Positions 11,457 to 24,385 are shown, counted from the first letter of the stretch. The stretch is 64,000 nt of DNA from Manduca sexta (GCF_014839805.1 NC_051121.1:789116-853115), one strand, 5' to 3'. Numbers and translations are program-made. The notes: a model not told the origin generated them from the letters alone.

Positions 11457-14400
11457 CTGCAGCAACGAATGTAACACGTTCAAACATAATAAATTGAGCA
11501 ATTGATTTAAGCCCGAGTCTTTGTAGTATCTATAATTTAAATATACAGACATGATTATGTGACGCCAGTGCATCTGATTGTAAGAACACATGCACACGCC
11601 TTTAGCTACGAAGGGGTAAGCAGAGGCGCAACAGGTGCACCCACTTTCCACTGTGTATGTTACATCCCATGATTTTATAGGGGGCGAGCTTATCGCCACA
11701 TCGGGAAAAAATTCCAGACTTCGGACGGATATTGAGTACAAAAACCAATATCACTGGCCTAGGGATAGAACCCGAGAACTTAGTACTGCAGTCGTACCCC
11801 AACTACACCACTCAGTATTTCATTTTATGATTATCTCTTACTGGTAGCATTGTGCAAGACTGCTTGAAGCTGGATAACCAGAAACTAATCCAGGGATGCC
11901 ACAAAGATGTGTCACTATATTAATAGCATGTGTAGCAACATTTTATAATTTCAGAAAATTATTGCAAATTAGAAACATTCATTTTATTGTATGTCACAGG
12001 CAGGCAAAATTGTTAATTATTCAAAATTGAAAATTACGTTTATACAATGTTTTCTTACTAAGAGCACTATAAACAGCGTAATTTCAGGAATCATGATACA
12101 ATAAAATACTTATTAGAATCATACACAGACTCAAGATAACTTCACAACTCATAATGCGAAAGTTTGTTTAGTATTAGCAAATCATTTTCCTGACTTTTTT
12201 TTAATGTATGAGTAACTATGATATTAAAGTTATAATAAATATTTTTACATTAACTACTCATGTGTTTGTGATTTGAAATTTCTGGATGAAAAATTAAAAA
12301 GATTTCTAACACTAATTATCTATAGCTCAGAAAATAGGTATAGGTTTTGTTTCCCTTATCATTTCGCAAAATATTATGTGACATACACGGTCATACTAGA
12401 TTATATTGACATACAAGTTTGATTTTTAACTGCTCAAAGAGACTATAGACCAGAATATCTGATTACTTTATATTAAACAACTACATAGTTAAAATATTAA
12501 AAGTAAATAATATAGCCAATATGTCCATAAAAACATTATTAGTCTTATTTTAATTGTTTGCAATATGGACAAAAAAATAACTAAATTACTTTTATCTCAC
12601 AATTATTATATTCAATGTTTATCGATACTAAATTTACGATTATTCTAATAAGAAAAGAATTTATAACTACCAAAATGTCACAATGTACTATATCAATAAA
12701 TTCTCTTAGTTGACCACAAATTATTAACATTCAGACAGTCAAACATTTAATAAACATGTGATAAAACATCTTCAACAAAACAATCCTAAACATTATAGAA
12801 ATAAATTCTAAAATAGTCCAGAAATAAACCATTGGACCAAATGTTTCATGGGCTTCTGAGCTAAATTATTCAGTGAGCCAATTATGCTTGTCCCACCTCC
12901 ACAAAGGGCGGAATAAGGTCAGATTATTAGGTGATGCTTACATTGTATACGTATTTCTTTGTTAAGATTTATTTTTAGATTGTCAACTGTGTTCTCCCTT
13001 TACTGGGCTTTGGCATTGAGTGATTAAAGTTTTCAAAATATTAGTTGAGTAAGAAGGAACAAACCCAAATATAATAATTGTACAAATAAGCTATATGGAT
13101 TTAGTATAAGTTTAATTTGTACTATATGAACAACAAGTTTATCTTTTTTGGATTCAGAGAGTTCTGTTAGTAATGAGAAGCTATAATATCCCAAGTTATA
13201 CATGCATTTTTTAATTAAATAATTATATGCTTAAAAAATAATTGTAATAATAAAATTTCTTAAATTTTTTAACAAATCAGTGTTACTAACACATAACATA
13301 AGCATAAATACGAACAATGATTCAATGTTTAGATGTGGTTTGGCAATACACATCCTTTCTGTGAATAAGTAACATTTATCAACAGAGATGTATCACTTGA
13401 TGACATAATCAATTGTAACAAATGAAAGTGGTTTAATAAGTTTTTAAGTCAATCTTTTATACCATACAAATTTCAGCCGTTTTTATATATTATATATTGT
13501 AATTATATATATCATAAATTATAATTTTCTAATAATGAAAGACTTTTTAGATCTATTTATTGTATTATAATTTAAAATGTCCATAGTTATATAAGTGATC
13601 TTAAGTGTTATTTAGAAATAATAATTATTCTTACAAATTGTTTTGATGTATCATAAGTGCAACTTTGTTCACCTATGTAATAAATAAAGTATTTTATTTT
13701 TATTTCAGTAATTCCATTAATAGCTCTTGTAACCTATCCAAAGAAAAATTACATAAATATTATTTGTATAATGTAATAATTTAGGGTTCAGATAAAATTA
13801 ATTATTTGACAGCTGAGGTTTGAATTAAAACTCTATTTTAATTCATTATTATACTTGTAAATAAACATTTAGGGACTGTTTCAAAGCTCCTGAGTAAATA
13901 CTACTCATCATATAAATGTATAAGCCGACCAAATACAAAAGTCACATTCTAATATTCCATGATCCCGAATAATAAAATGAGCCCTATCTACATTAGCTGT
14001 TTAATATCATAGACTGACAAATAAAATTTACTTGCATCTTGTATTTGGCCTTTAATATCATAATACTAATGTCTATAATCATGGATGAAAATATTAATTG
14101 TAAACTAATATAATATACTTATTTGTCAATCCAGACTATAACACTTTAATCAACCCTGAGTATTTCACAGAGGAGCTGTTGTCAAGCAAGCAGCCAGTTG
14201 TGACAATTAAGCAAGTTTCTGCAATGTTTGGCTAAAGTGTGTTTCAATAACCTCACATGAATGTGGTATAGGGAGAGACAATTGGTATTTCACATAGATA
14301 ATGGGAAGCATTATTTTTTAGGTTCTTTTGTTTGTCTTCTGAATATAGAGAGAGGATGACACTAGCAGTCAAGTTATGAAGTTTTTTTTTGATAATTTAT

Positions 14401-15041
14401 TAGTTAATATCTGTCTTCTTATATTACAGTGTTGATCATTGGTCATTTCTTGCATAGGATTTAACCGATTACAACAGCTATTAGAAGACCTTGCTACATT
14501 TCTTGGAAAATAAGTCAACTTACTGGAAAGTGTGAGTTACTGACACAGTCTCACATATTACATGGATTAGATAGTTCTGACATATCAAAATGAAACTATG
14601 ATATTTACACACAGAGCTATGTAAGCGGCAATAACGATGCAAATCACTGATAATGATACTGTTTGATAACAGCATTGAATTAAGCTGTTTTGGACAGTTC
14701 TGGAACGCGAAAGTAGTACTTTTCATTCACTGATTAGGATACAAACACTTAAATATTTATTTTCTCAATTATATAACTGGTTTCGAAGGAGACAACAAGT
14801 TATTCACAGAGATTACCACATAAAAGCAACAAAACATACGCAAAATATAGAACTTTTGTGTAACCAAAATAAAATAGGAATGTTTTCATTCTTTCCCACG
14901 TAGAATATGAGGAAGCGTTGGACAAAACAAAATATATACGTTATAAATAGCGAAAGGAAAACGACACCGTATACCATTGCAAGTTTACAAAAGATATTTT
15001 TAGAGAATGCAAGACCAGTAGAACTGTCTACGCGAGTTTAC
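11457..15041 (-). other. AT-rich stretch, inferred POSH 5'-UTR intron
   Basis: The 3.6 kb between the acceptor before the POSH start exon and the candidate upstream exon is AT-rich, almost free of the repeats that crowd the rest of the window, and has no credible coding exon. Short open frames here lack splice signals and domains. Nothing else specific is seen. Confidence 0.4.
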
Positions 15042-15390
15042 CTCTCAAAACGTTGATGACTCACCGAATGTTTTAAATTCCGACGATGTTAGCGGGAAGC
15101 ATGTCCATTATTGCACGGCACAACGAAACCAAATCCACGGGATACCACCCCGTACAAGTCACTTAAAAAATTTTCTACACAAAAACGCTCTAAAACAACA
15201 CATAACGTAGCACTTCGTATTATAATTGCACTGTTGCAGCAAAGGTCGCCGGTCCAAGTCGTTATTGTGAGAAATATGCAGTTGTTCACATAAAAACTGT
15301 TGTAATTTCACGCACAAATGCCATTCTTGCCGTTTGTTCGTTCGACCGACGGTGGTGCGGGGGCGGGAGCAAGCGACTATCACCGCTCAG
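15042..15390 (-). promoter_or_regulatory. Candidate POSH promoter and non-coding first exon
   Basis: A GC-rich island (GGGGGCGGGAGC at about 15360) stands out from AT-rich surroundings. On the minus strand it is followed by two usable donors, GTGAGTCATC after 15065 and GTAAACTCG after 15042. This fits a 5' UTR exon splicing to the acceptor at 11457. It faces the ATXN10 start at 16028, suggesting a divergent promoter pair. This is inference from position and splice signals only. Confidence 0.35.
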
Positions 15391-15898
15391 GGTGAACATA
15401 CTACTTCTAAAAAAACTACCTATTTTGTAATATTACTGAATGTTTGTGGTAATAAAAAGAAAATATTATACAAATTATGAACGTGAAGTATTCATTACAA
15501 ACAACAAGATCATAAAAACTGATTATAATTAAAATTGCAAACTAGGAAATCGTAAAGATTTCCTTTATGTTTTCTATACAGGCGGGTAAAAAGTAAAAAG
15601 ATTTTACATAGTCATTTGCCAGCTTTCAAGAAAACTGAAAATATTTATTACTTGTGTACAACCTTAGGGTACGGCTACTTGTAAATATATATAAAATCAT
15701 TTTACCTAACCATCGTTATTAAAACAGTGGTAGTATCTAAATATCCAGTAGGACCAACAAGATTGCGCATTTTAGATTTATTATGATTTCGTTTATTTAC
15801 AGCGGCAACATCATTATAATTTATAAATTACCGAAATAAATGATTTAGTCGATTATATATCTATTTCGGTCTAATGTGTTGCTATCATTTTTATATAT

Positions 15899-15979
15899 CT
15901 GTCAATCACATCCAATGATCACATCTGACATATCAATTCCCACATGACATCTGTCACTTGACATTAATTGTCAAACAGG
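15899..15979. promoter_or_regulatory. TGACA/TGTCA motif cluster upstream of ATXN10
   Basis: Six TGACA or TGTCA pentamers lie within about 80 bp, ending some 50 bp before the ATXN10 start codon. A similar cluster precedes the CZIB start. No TATA box is seen. The cluster is seen directly; its role as a core promoter element is inferred. Confidence 0.4.
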
Positions 15980-16027
15980 ATTATCAAATGTGCGTCTATT
16001 TTTCTTATTTCTATTTCAATTTTCATA

Positions 16028-19000
16028 ATGTCTCGAGATAAAAGCGTGTGGTTCGCGGAGGAAATTTTATTAGACGCTAAGCTAATTAATTTCCAGCTGG
16101 AGACAGGAGAATGGGACGCTGTAGAGGAGATGTTACGCGCGGAGGCGCAACTTTCTCGCGATGCCGAAACTGGCCGACTACGACCGTAAGCTTATATTCT
16201 ACCACGTTAATAGCATGATTAAATCCTCAGGATATTATTTTGAATCCCCGGTCCTAAAACGATGCAAATAAAAGCGTTGCAGTCAAATCTACGGCCAGAC
16301 ATTTTAATAGAAATCCATTTTCGCTACTTAAAAGTTTTTCGCACTACGTAGCCTCTTGTTTATTTTCATAATATTCTTTGGTTATCTTTGTTACATGTTT
16401 TACGTAATATTAATGAGAGATTTTGAATATTAATTGCATATTTTTTGTATAACACACTTATAAACAAATTAAGTTTCTAAATATGGTATATATAGAAGTC
16501 TCTTTGTAAAATATTATTCATATTCCTATTGAAAAATTTGCCACACTGTGATTATTTTTTATTTGGCCTCTGGCCAGTGTATTTAAATTTGACATATATT
16601 ATCAAACTGCAAAGGTAATTAGAAATCAGGTATGGAATGTTATATTTTCAATAAACCTATTTGTGAGTTAGATTATGTCTTCTGACTTCTCAATTTATCC
16701 CTCCAAGCTTTGTTTTAAATTCATGGTTGCAAACAACAATCAAGTATTTACCTATTGTTCTTGAACAAACTATATACCAGGAATGTTACGGAGCTTCGAC
16801 TCTGACTTAAGTTGGAACTTCCAGTTATTATTACACTTTCATTCCCAATAAATTTAACTTTGTTACATCCCTACTATATACCACTGGCATTTTGGTCAAT
16901 TTTTTTTACAAATAATAACCTTCATTTCAGAAAAAAAGCATCAGAATATACACTGCGTCTTATAGCTGAAGTTCTCCACATAATGAGATTAGATGTTGAA
17001 CAGGCTTCATACAATCGCAGCACTCTGGCTGTCGCCGAGCAATGTCTCAGACTGGTTCGTTCCTGTGGTGCTGCCGGCACTAAAATGCAAACCTATATCT
17101 CAAAAGAACTTTCAATACTAGACTCTATGTATGTGTTAGCAACAGAATACCAACACCCCAGCGTTAATTTCTTGAATGAGGAGCTCATGAAATGCATGAC
17201 TGTTCTTGTGCAAACATTAGGAAACCTTGTTGTCAATAACCCGTTCAATCAAATCATGATTTGGAATAAATTCGACACAATAATATTAAATTGTTTAATT
17301 GGACAGAATGACAAAATTGCAACAGCTGCTGCTATGATTGTGTACAATATCCTGCTAGGTCAGCCGAATGTGTTGCCAGCGGATGATGTTATGTTACTTA
17401 ATTCATTAGCATACATGTACAATAATGACAACACTGAGTACCCACATTTGATTATTGAATATCTTATTGGAGTTGAGAATACTTACATCGAGAAATTGTA
17501 TTCCAAACTTGAACCAGAGTGTAGAATGCTGGTTTTGAACCTAGCATATAATATACTGATGTCGAATGAATCACAAGATATTAACGTATCAGTAAACTTT
17601 GTCAAGTTCATGGCACATGAGTTTAAAAGTAAATCTGATTGTATTTTGAAGACCGTTGATAAATACGTGAATACAATAGAACCGCAAGAAGTCGTGTTTC
17701 TACTGGAGATCATTGCCACTGCGTCAAGTATGGATGCCTACATGGATTGTCTGCAGAGCGACACATCTTTGTTTATCAATTGTGCTTGTAAGTAACCCAA
17801 TCATACTATGCATTTCCTTCAATATTTAATTAATTAGGGAAATATATTTGTCACATAAAAAGAAACTAAATTTATTATATAGCAACCAGGTAACTTAGTT
17901 AAAACAGAGGGTATACACACAAACTAAAATTATTGGACTAAAAGTGTCTCTCAGATTAATTCCTAGTTTTCACACCATTAATTTCTAAATGTACTTCATT
18001 TATTATTTCTAATTCGCATTTAATTGTTTGCAGTTCTTCTTCAAGCAATTCACACGCTTGGTAAGCAGAGTAGTAACTTCTTTTCGTCAATAAACAAACT
18101 GTATGCTGCTACTGGTAAACAACTTATTAATGATGAAAATGTTATGGCAGCCACTACTCCACCTGAAAGTAAGTAATTTATAACTTATGTTCTCTTACAT
18201 TACCTAACTTAAAAAATACATGTGTGTTTAAAGTCAGAAATGGCAATGTTTATTGAATAATTTTTGTAATTAGATAGGATTTTTTTTTAATAAAAGTGTC
18301 TTTAACATTATTTGTCAGCAATGCTTTTCTCCAAAACCAATGGCAAATATAATCAAGTGTAAATAGTATTCTGTAGATGTATTTCTTCATATGATTATTA
18401 TTTCATATAAATTAAACCATTTTGTTCTGTAAATAATTATTTATATATTTTGCATATGTGTGTTTTAACTATATAATAACACTATTAATAAAAATGATAA
18501 CTGTTCCAGTTCCCTTAACCAAAAACGATTCTGCAGACAACATGCTCTCCTGCAACGAGACAACCTCAGAGTGCACAGAATCCGAAAGTAGCGAACAATA
18601 TTTTGAATGTACTGAAATGCCTCCATACATGGACAGGCTGGAAAGCACCCTAGACAGTCTCCAACAACCTATAAAGTTCACCGAATCCCTGCCAGAAATG
18701 AAAAATGGCAGGAGTAACTCAGTCAAAATTGACGCAGATCTCTCTAAAGTAGCATACAAACGCAGTAGCTCGGTACCAAAAACTGGCGATGACCGTATAT
18801 CTTTACCCACACGGAGAATAAGCCTTGAACACAAAATAGACATGGGCGATGACACTGAACCGCCACTTATAATAGATTCATCGTCGCCAAACGGCAGTAT
18901 GAACACAATCGCGGAAGTGATTCCAGTCGCTTTACAGCCAAGGCTTGATCTGCAGCCAAACAGCAATAGCAGGACCGATTCTCAGGAAAGCACGCCCAAT

Positions 19001-20758
19001 GACCCGCCTACAGAAATACATTTACCTAAAGAGGAGGTCAAAAGTGAAGTAAAGGCGTCGCCGAGTGAAATATCTCCTCCTTTGGCAGATATGCCGCAAG
19101 AGACTGAATCTCAGAAACAATCCCCAGACACTCCAAAAGAAGTGAAGAAAAGTCAAAACCTGTCTACGGATTTCGATCTCAGTGAGCAGTTACAAAAGAT
19201 CCTCGGAATTTCTGATAAAACTAGGGGAGATAATGCCAATGTGGAAAAGAAGAGCGAACCAGCCAAAGAAGTCAAAATATCTGATGATAATGCGGCAAAT
19301 AAAGTCCCATCTGTGAAGATCGATTCGCCAGAATCTCAAAAGACAAGGTAATATTTCAATTAATAATAAGATAATTTTAACCTCAATAATTACTGCATTG
19401 CCTAAGTAAATATATTTCTTTATTTTTAATGTCAATATCAATTTACAGATTGGGCGCAGTCGACATGAGCACGCCTAAGAAAGCTGTAACATGCGTTGAA
19501 ACTGTAGAGAGACACGTAGCGTTCGGGTTCAAGGCGGCTCTCGTGCGTACGCTGGCTAACTTGTGTTGGAAGAATCCTGAAAACAAGAAACAGGTACTGA
19601 TACGGATTATTATCTCTGTGTTAAATATTTTATAATTAAAAAGTAACATGTGTATTTATATTTATTTTTGATAAATGTATTTTGTCACCATTGCTTTAAA
19701 GTTTTAATAAATAATTGTGATTTCTTGTTCCAGATGCGGGAACTGGACGTTATTCCGATACTTCTCGACTGCTGCAACATCGACGCTCGCAATCCTCGTA
19801 TCCTTTTTAAAATAATTTATCTTATTTTATTATACATTCTTCTTTTTCAGTACCATTCACGTCGAAAAAATTACTCCAGTACAATTACCTTTATTAGTGA
19901 TGGCAAATTGATGTATCAAAAAGTTGCTTCCGATTATGTCATGGCTCTCTTATTCAAACTATGTTAGAAAAAACTTTTATCCAGTTAAAGTGTAGTTAAA
20001 AATTGTTAAATTAATATCATTACAGATTTCAAGAGTAATTCCAGATATTTTACAAAATGTCTTATGTTTCGATCTGAAAACAACACATAAGTTTTTAATC
20101 AACTTCATCAATCAATAATTTAAAATCCTTGAATCAATTTCAAATTTGTATTATTGGGAGCCAATATAATTTAGATTGTACTACAAATAATAAATAAATG
20201 TGTATTTAAGTTCTATATGAATTTTAAACTACAATTTAATAATTCTACATATCTTTTATCAGAACTATGAGTATTAGAATAAAATTTATGAATGAATATA
20301 ATTATTCCTTAATATTAATTCAGTGATAATGCAGTGGGTCATTTTTGCTGTGCGCAATTTATGTGAAAATTGTCCTGAAAACCAGGTATAATACTATCAA
20401 CTGAATAAAATATTTTGTTATAAAAATAGATAGACAATAAAAATAAGGCACTTCTTTTTAAAAACTTTTACTAATATTTGCCAAAATATTTTCTATTCAA
20501 AACTTTTTTTCATGCTAGGCAGATTGAAATTATTGATACAATTAAAATTCTCCTTCTATTGTAATTTTATTTTGCAGGTTTCATTATATTGTATAATACT
20601 GAATACATAAGTGTTTTTTGTTCTTATTTTAGGAGGTGATATCCAAGATAACTCTTCAAGCTCCTGTTGACAATGAAGTACTCCAAGAAATGGGCCTCAC
20701 ACTCCAAGCTGATGCTCAAGGAAACTCCATTAGGATTGCGCCTTTGCCCCGCGGATAA
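16028..20758 (+). CDS. ATXN10: Ataxin-10 homolog, complete, 8 exons
   Basis: The exons are 16028-16185, 16931-17787, 18034-18168, 18510-19347, 19449-19593, 19734-19797, 20324-20385 and 20633-20758. All have GT/AG borders and matching phases and give about 794 residues. The C-terminal exons carry the ataxin-10 signature: FGFKAALVRTLANLCWKN, then MRELDVIPILLDCCNID and WVIFAVRNLCENCPENQ, which are armadillo-like helices. Ataxin-10 is a cytoplasmic helical-repeat protein linked to cytokinesis, cilia and cell survival. Exon 2 gives an N-terminal helical repeat region. Exon 4 adds about 280 residues rich in Ser, Glu, Pro and Lys between the two repeat halves; human ataxin-10 is only about 475 residues, so this insert explains the extra length. 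No upstream in-frame ATG exists before 16028. AATAAA follows at 20798. Confidence 0.9.
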
Positions 20759-20956
20759 ACGTCGTATTTACATTAATTATTACCTACTCTAAGTATGAAT
20801 AAATTATATTCTTTGCTTGATGTAATACACTTCAATCTATAGAATAGAGATGAAACTTGTAGTATTAACTATTCTACCAACAAGATGTGTTTATGAATAA
20901 AATAGCCAAATATATTGTTATTCAAATATCAACTTCATTTTCGTTTAAAGTTTAAT

Positions 20957-21097
20957 CTTCTTATTCATAGACGTTTTTTATCTAAGGACGGAGTAAAGCT
21001 GTGATAACAAGTCTGTTTCTCAGTGCTGACGGCATGGCAGCCTTCGCAGTGCGTAGCCATAGAGCTGTTGTGACTGGCTAATATTGTTGTATTCACC
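20957..21097. mobile_element. Truncated MITE (TTATTCATAGACGTTTTTTA family)
   Basis: It matches one arm plus the core of the intact 213-bp foldback element at 56286-56498, including AACAAGTCTGTTTCTCAGTG and GACGGCATGGCAGCCTTCGC. The second arm is missing, so it is a broken copy. Confidence 0.7.
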
Positions 21098-21284
21098 TTA
21101 AATAAAAAATGTCTAGGAATGAAATGAATAAGGTGCGGTAATGCGCTATTATTGTTCTGCCTTTGTACCTGTTATGTTTTAGGATGTTTTCTCTCCCCTT
21201 TGAGCAAACACTACCGAATAAGTTTCTACCAAGGAAGTTATATTCTACACATAAGCATATTTAATAATCTGTGGATTTCCAGAA

Positions 21285-21317
21285 TTGACACTGACGTTTT
21301 ACGTATGACATTGACAG
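21285..21317. promoter_or_regulatory. TGACA motif cluster upstream of CZIB
   Basis: Three TGACA pentamers lie within 33 bp, about 80 bp before the CZIB start codon, again without a TATA box. The arrangement resembles that before ATXN10. Promoter function is inferred. Confidence 0.35.
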
Positions 21318-21394
21318 AATAGTCCATTTTGATTTGTTTTCGTGTTGCATTTTCTAGAAATTAAAAAGTGAGATTTCAATATACACGACAAAAA

Positions 21395-22886
21395 ATGGTT
21401 AAAATCGCCCTTCAAATACAAGCAAATTTGGAATGCATAGAGAAACTGTACACAAACCATCCGTATTACCAATGGTTTCTAAAATTAAAGTGCGGAAGTT
21501 GTGGCGAAGTGTCGGAAAAGTTTCACGATCTCACCGAAGCTGAAAAAATACCTCAAAAACACAACAGGTCGGAGACAAACCTGCTGATTAAATGCAAATT
21601 GTGTTCGAGGGAGAATAGTATGGATGTTATTGAGGGCAGTAATGGTAAGTACATACAATATAACCTAAATGATTGATGTCTGACCCCTTGTAGATAATAG
21701 CATTATACATTATTGATTACTTGTATAAACAAGAGTCACATTGTGATTTTTTTTTATTGCTTTGAACGACGAGACGAGCTTGCCGTTCGCCTGATGGTTA
21801 GCGGTACGACTGCCCATAAACAGTAGAAACACCATCCAAAACCTTGAATTATAAAGTATTGTTTAATATTCCATTGCGCTCGCCCTCCTGAGACATGAGA
21901 TGTTATGTCTTATTATGTCCAGTAGTTACAGTTTATTATTATAAAGTATTATATTATTATATATTGTAACAGCAGGGTGATCTACATATGTATTAAATTA
22001 ATACAGCAATATTGATACACATAGACATAGGCCTCCACATGATACAGTTGTTTTAAGTATCATAATCAATAAGATACTTCAGTTTTAAAGATACTTAGGT
22101 CTGTAATTATTTATAGACAATAATAATATTAAACTTGATTAAGGTATTTAACCTATACTTTGGTTTACATTTTGATTAATGCTCCTTGACATTATTAATT
22201 TCATCAAAATTATAAGACATTTACTTTCTTCATCCGACAAAAGCTCAGGGTGAAAATAATAATATAAATAACCACAAAAAAATCCCTAAAATAGTTTCAT
22301 TTCACTGAAACAAGCTATTGTTAGCAACAATCTCAAAGTTGTTTCTTGCAGGTCAATACACCAACAATGATGTAGGCAAGTTCAAGACTATTGTAATATT
22401 TGACTGCAGAGGGGTGGAGCCAGTGGATTTCGAGCCCAAGTCTGGGTGGATTGCTGAGGCAGAGGATGATGGTAAGACTTGCAGAATTTTATTTAAGACA
22501 TGATCAAACTTGCATCTTAATGTATATGTCAAGTGAAATCTTATATTTTATAGAGTAATCCAATTTGTTTTTTGTTTATACTATTAGCCTAATATTGATT
22601 ATCAGTAAAATTTTTAAATAAATATAATTTTTTGTTATTCATTCATGTTTTTTTAATTTTTTATTAATAATTTAAGAATTGTTTGCATTTTTGCTAGCCC
22701 CATCAATCAGAATTTTACAATGAGAATCTTGCACTAGACTAAACATACTTTATACTGATATTTGTCGCAGGTAAGAAGTTTGAAGATGTGGACTTATCTG
22801 AAAAAGAATGGGTGGATTATGATGAGAAGAACCAGACATCAGTGGGAGTGTATGAGCTGGAGTGGAAGTTCATTAAAGTGAAGTAA
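21395..22886 (+). CDS. CZIB: CZIB, CXXC-motif zinc-binding protein, complete
   Basis: Three exons, 21395-21644, 22352-22471 and 22771-22886, join in phase 1 each time to encode 161 residues, the usual length for this family (human about 160; formerly C1orf123/UPF0587). Two CxxC pairs, CGSC near residue 34 and CKLC near residue 69, form the zinc site. The ending [11 protein letters not shown] is typical. The protein is a small conserved zinc-binding protein with a beta-sandwich fold whose biochemical role is poorly known; copper or zinc handling has been suggested. The start codon is preceded by AAAA and lies in the only long frame. AATAAA follows near 22934. Intron 1 carries a repeat copy. 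Confidence 0.93.
21749..21935 (-). repeat. Dispersed repeat copy in CZIB intron 1
   Basis: Minus-strand copy of the family at 6930 and 54118: TTGCTTTGAACGACGAGACG, AGTAGAAACACCATCC, CGCCCTCCTGAGACATGAGA and GTCCAGTAGTTACA in order. It ends in a T-run on the plus strand, an A-rich tail on its own strand, which suggests retrotransposition. Confidence 0.6.
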
Positions 22887-23461
22887 AAAACATGTCATTT
22901 ACGTAAAGACTTATGCAATATTTATGGTTTATAATAAATCGATTTTTAAGTTTTTTTTTACTGTATACTTATTTGATTGCTAATATATTGATGGATTACC
23001 AACTCAGTTCATCTGTTACTGACAATAGACATTCAAAAATATATCTATGGCTGTAACTGACATATGTCTTGTTTATGTATAAAACTTTTACCTCAGAACA
23101 AGAACAAGCATAGAAGGAATCTAAATTACCCTCATATACTTATCCTATTTTTTCAAATAGGCCAAAACTGTTGAACAGAATGAGACAAATATTATGTTGC
23201 TAAGGTTGGCTTGCGTACACATTAAAATAATCAAATGGTTACCTTTGGTCATCTTTATGATGAAGAATTAAAAAGCAAATAAAATGTCAAATGTTCCAAC
23301 TTGCCAATCTCAAAACAATGTCACAAACGCGCCCACACAATTTAGTTACGTTATACTTCAGCGCGTGCTTGTCAAAAGTGGCTACATGTTTAATATTTTT
23401 GTTGTTAATTTTAATGAAAACACAGTGCTGTTTAAGTAAAATATAGCCCTAGGAACAAGCA

Positions 23462-24031
23462 ATGGCCTGCATTATTGTGGGGTGTAAATCTCATTCTTCT
23501 AGTAAATAAAATGAAACTGAAATCATCAGCTTCCATCCGTGAGTAAACAAAAAACCTAATATATTTGCTTAAACCCTGTACATAAGTGCAAAAAGTGTTA
23601 TTAATTATACTTTATTATACTGTAGTCATATTATAATCAGCTGTTGGCCATTCGATACAGTCATTATTAAGTATTTTTCATTTTTACCAATTTACGTAGT
23701 CGTGTTCAATAGTGTTGTGCTGCATATTCTGTCGATAACATAGATGTATGTATATTGTAGTTTACTATTTTGCATAAATTGCCTTATACTTTCAATATAC
23801 GGTGGTGTAGTGGTAAAAGCCACTTGGAAACCGTGCGCAAAGGCTGGGGTCGAGGAAAGTGTCTGATTTTCATAGTGTGTTTCATACAATGTGTTTCATT
23901 GCAGATTCCCCACAGATGATGCTATGAGGCAAAAATGGATCGTTGCCATAGCTCGTCCCAATTGGCATTGGAAAAAACAGCACCGTGTTTGCTCTAAGCA
24001 TTTCGACAAAGTTTTATTAACATTGAAATAA
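23462..24031 (+). pseudogene. THAP-domain zinc finger, decayed copy
   Basis: Two exon-like pieces encode a THAP (C2CH) DNA-binding module. Exon 1 at 23462-23546 starts MACIIVGCKSHSSSK, giving the C-x4-C pair, but then meets an in-frame TAA before NETEIISFHP. Exon 2 at 23905-24031 continues FPTDDAMRQKWIVAIARPN and CSKHF, supplying the conserved Trp and the C-x2-H pair, then stops after ten residues. The GTGAGT donor and TTGCAG acceptor are intact and the phases join CC|A. THAP domains occur in host regulators and in P-element-type transposases. The internal stop and lack of any downstream domain argue for a pseudogene or a transposon relic. A sequencing error at the TAA cannot be excluded. Confidence 0.65.
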
Positions 24032-24144
24032 GTTATCAAACATATGTGACATGAATGATACCACTGTGTTTTAATTTTACTGTCCCATTTTAGTAGCTTC
24101 TGTCAAATCCCACTTCTTGGGTATCTTTTAATGCCTAAGAAAGT

Positions 24145-24385
24145 CAGAAAAGAACAGAAGGCGTACTGGCTTTCTCCTAGACGAAATTCCGGCCGATTTC
24201 TTGTTTGTTACTTACAGCGGTTTCCATTCCTTCCGAAATTTCTAACATTTTCTTAATTTAATAATCTAAATGCTAAACCATTTTTGTGTTTAGTAAATGA
24301 CGTTTCGGAAGGCATGGAAACTGCTGTAAATAGCAAATGAAAATTGGATAAAATTTAGCTGGAAGAACGCCGGTAGTTCTATAGT
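24145..24385. mobile_element. Imperfect foldback element
   Basis: Imperfect inverted arms of about 60 bp are visible, centred on CGGTTTCCATTCCTTCCGAAA near 24220 and TTTCGGAAGGCATGGAAACTG near 24304, extending outward to GTACTGGC... and ...GCCGGTAG. It contains no coding sequence and no clear target duplication. MITE is the likely class. Confidence 0.4.

Larger units (their letters stand above)
20759..21394. other. Spacer between ATXN10 and CZIB
   Basis: The spacer holds the ATXN10 polyadenylation signal (AATAAA at 20798), a truncated MITE at 20957-21097, and the CZIB promoter motifs at 21285-21317. There are no other genes. The two genes are in tandem and about 640 bp apart. Confidence 0.6.

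Noticed and set aside
18469..18966. 165-codon open frame antisense to ataxin-10 exon 4
   Set aside because: Shadow of the low-complexity coding exon; the sense strand has the matching splice phases.
23773..23850. tRNA-like sequence (GGTGGTGTAGTGGTAAAAGC)
   Set aside because: No cloverleaf could be drawn with paired acceptor and T arms; at best an old SINE head.
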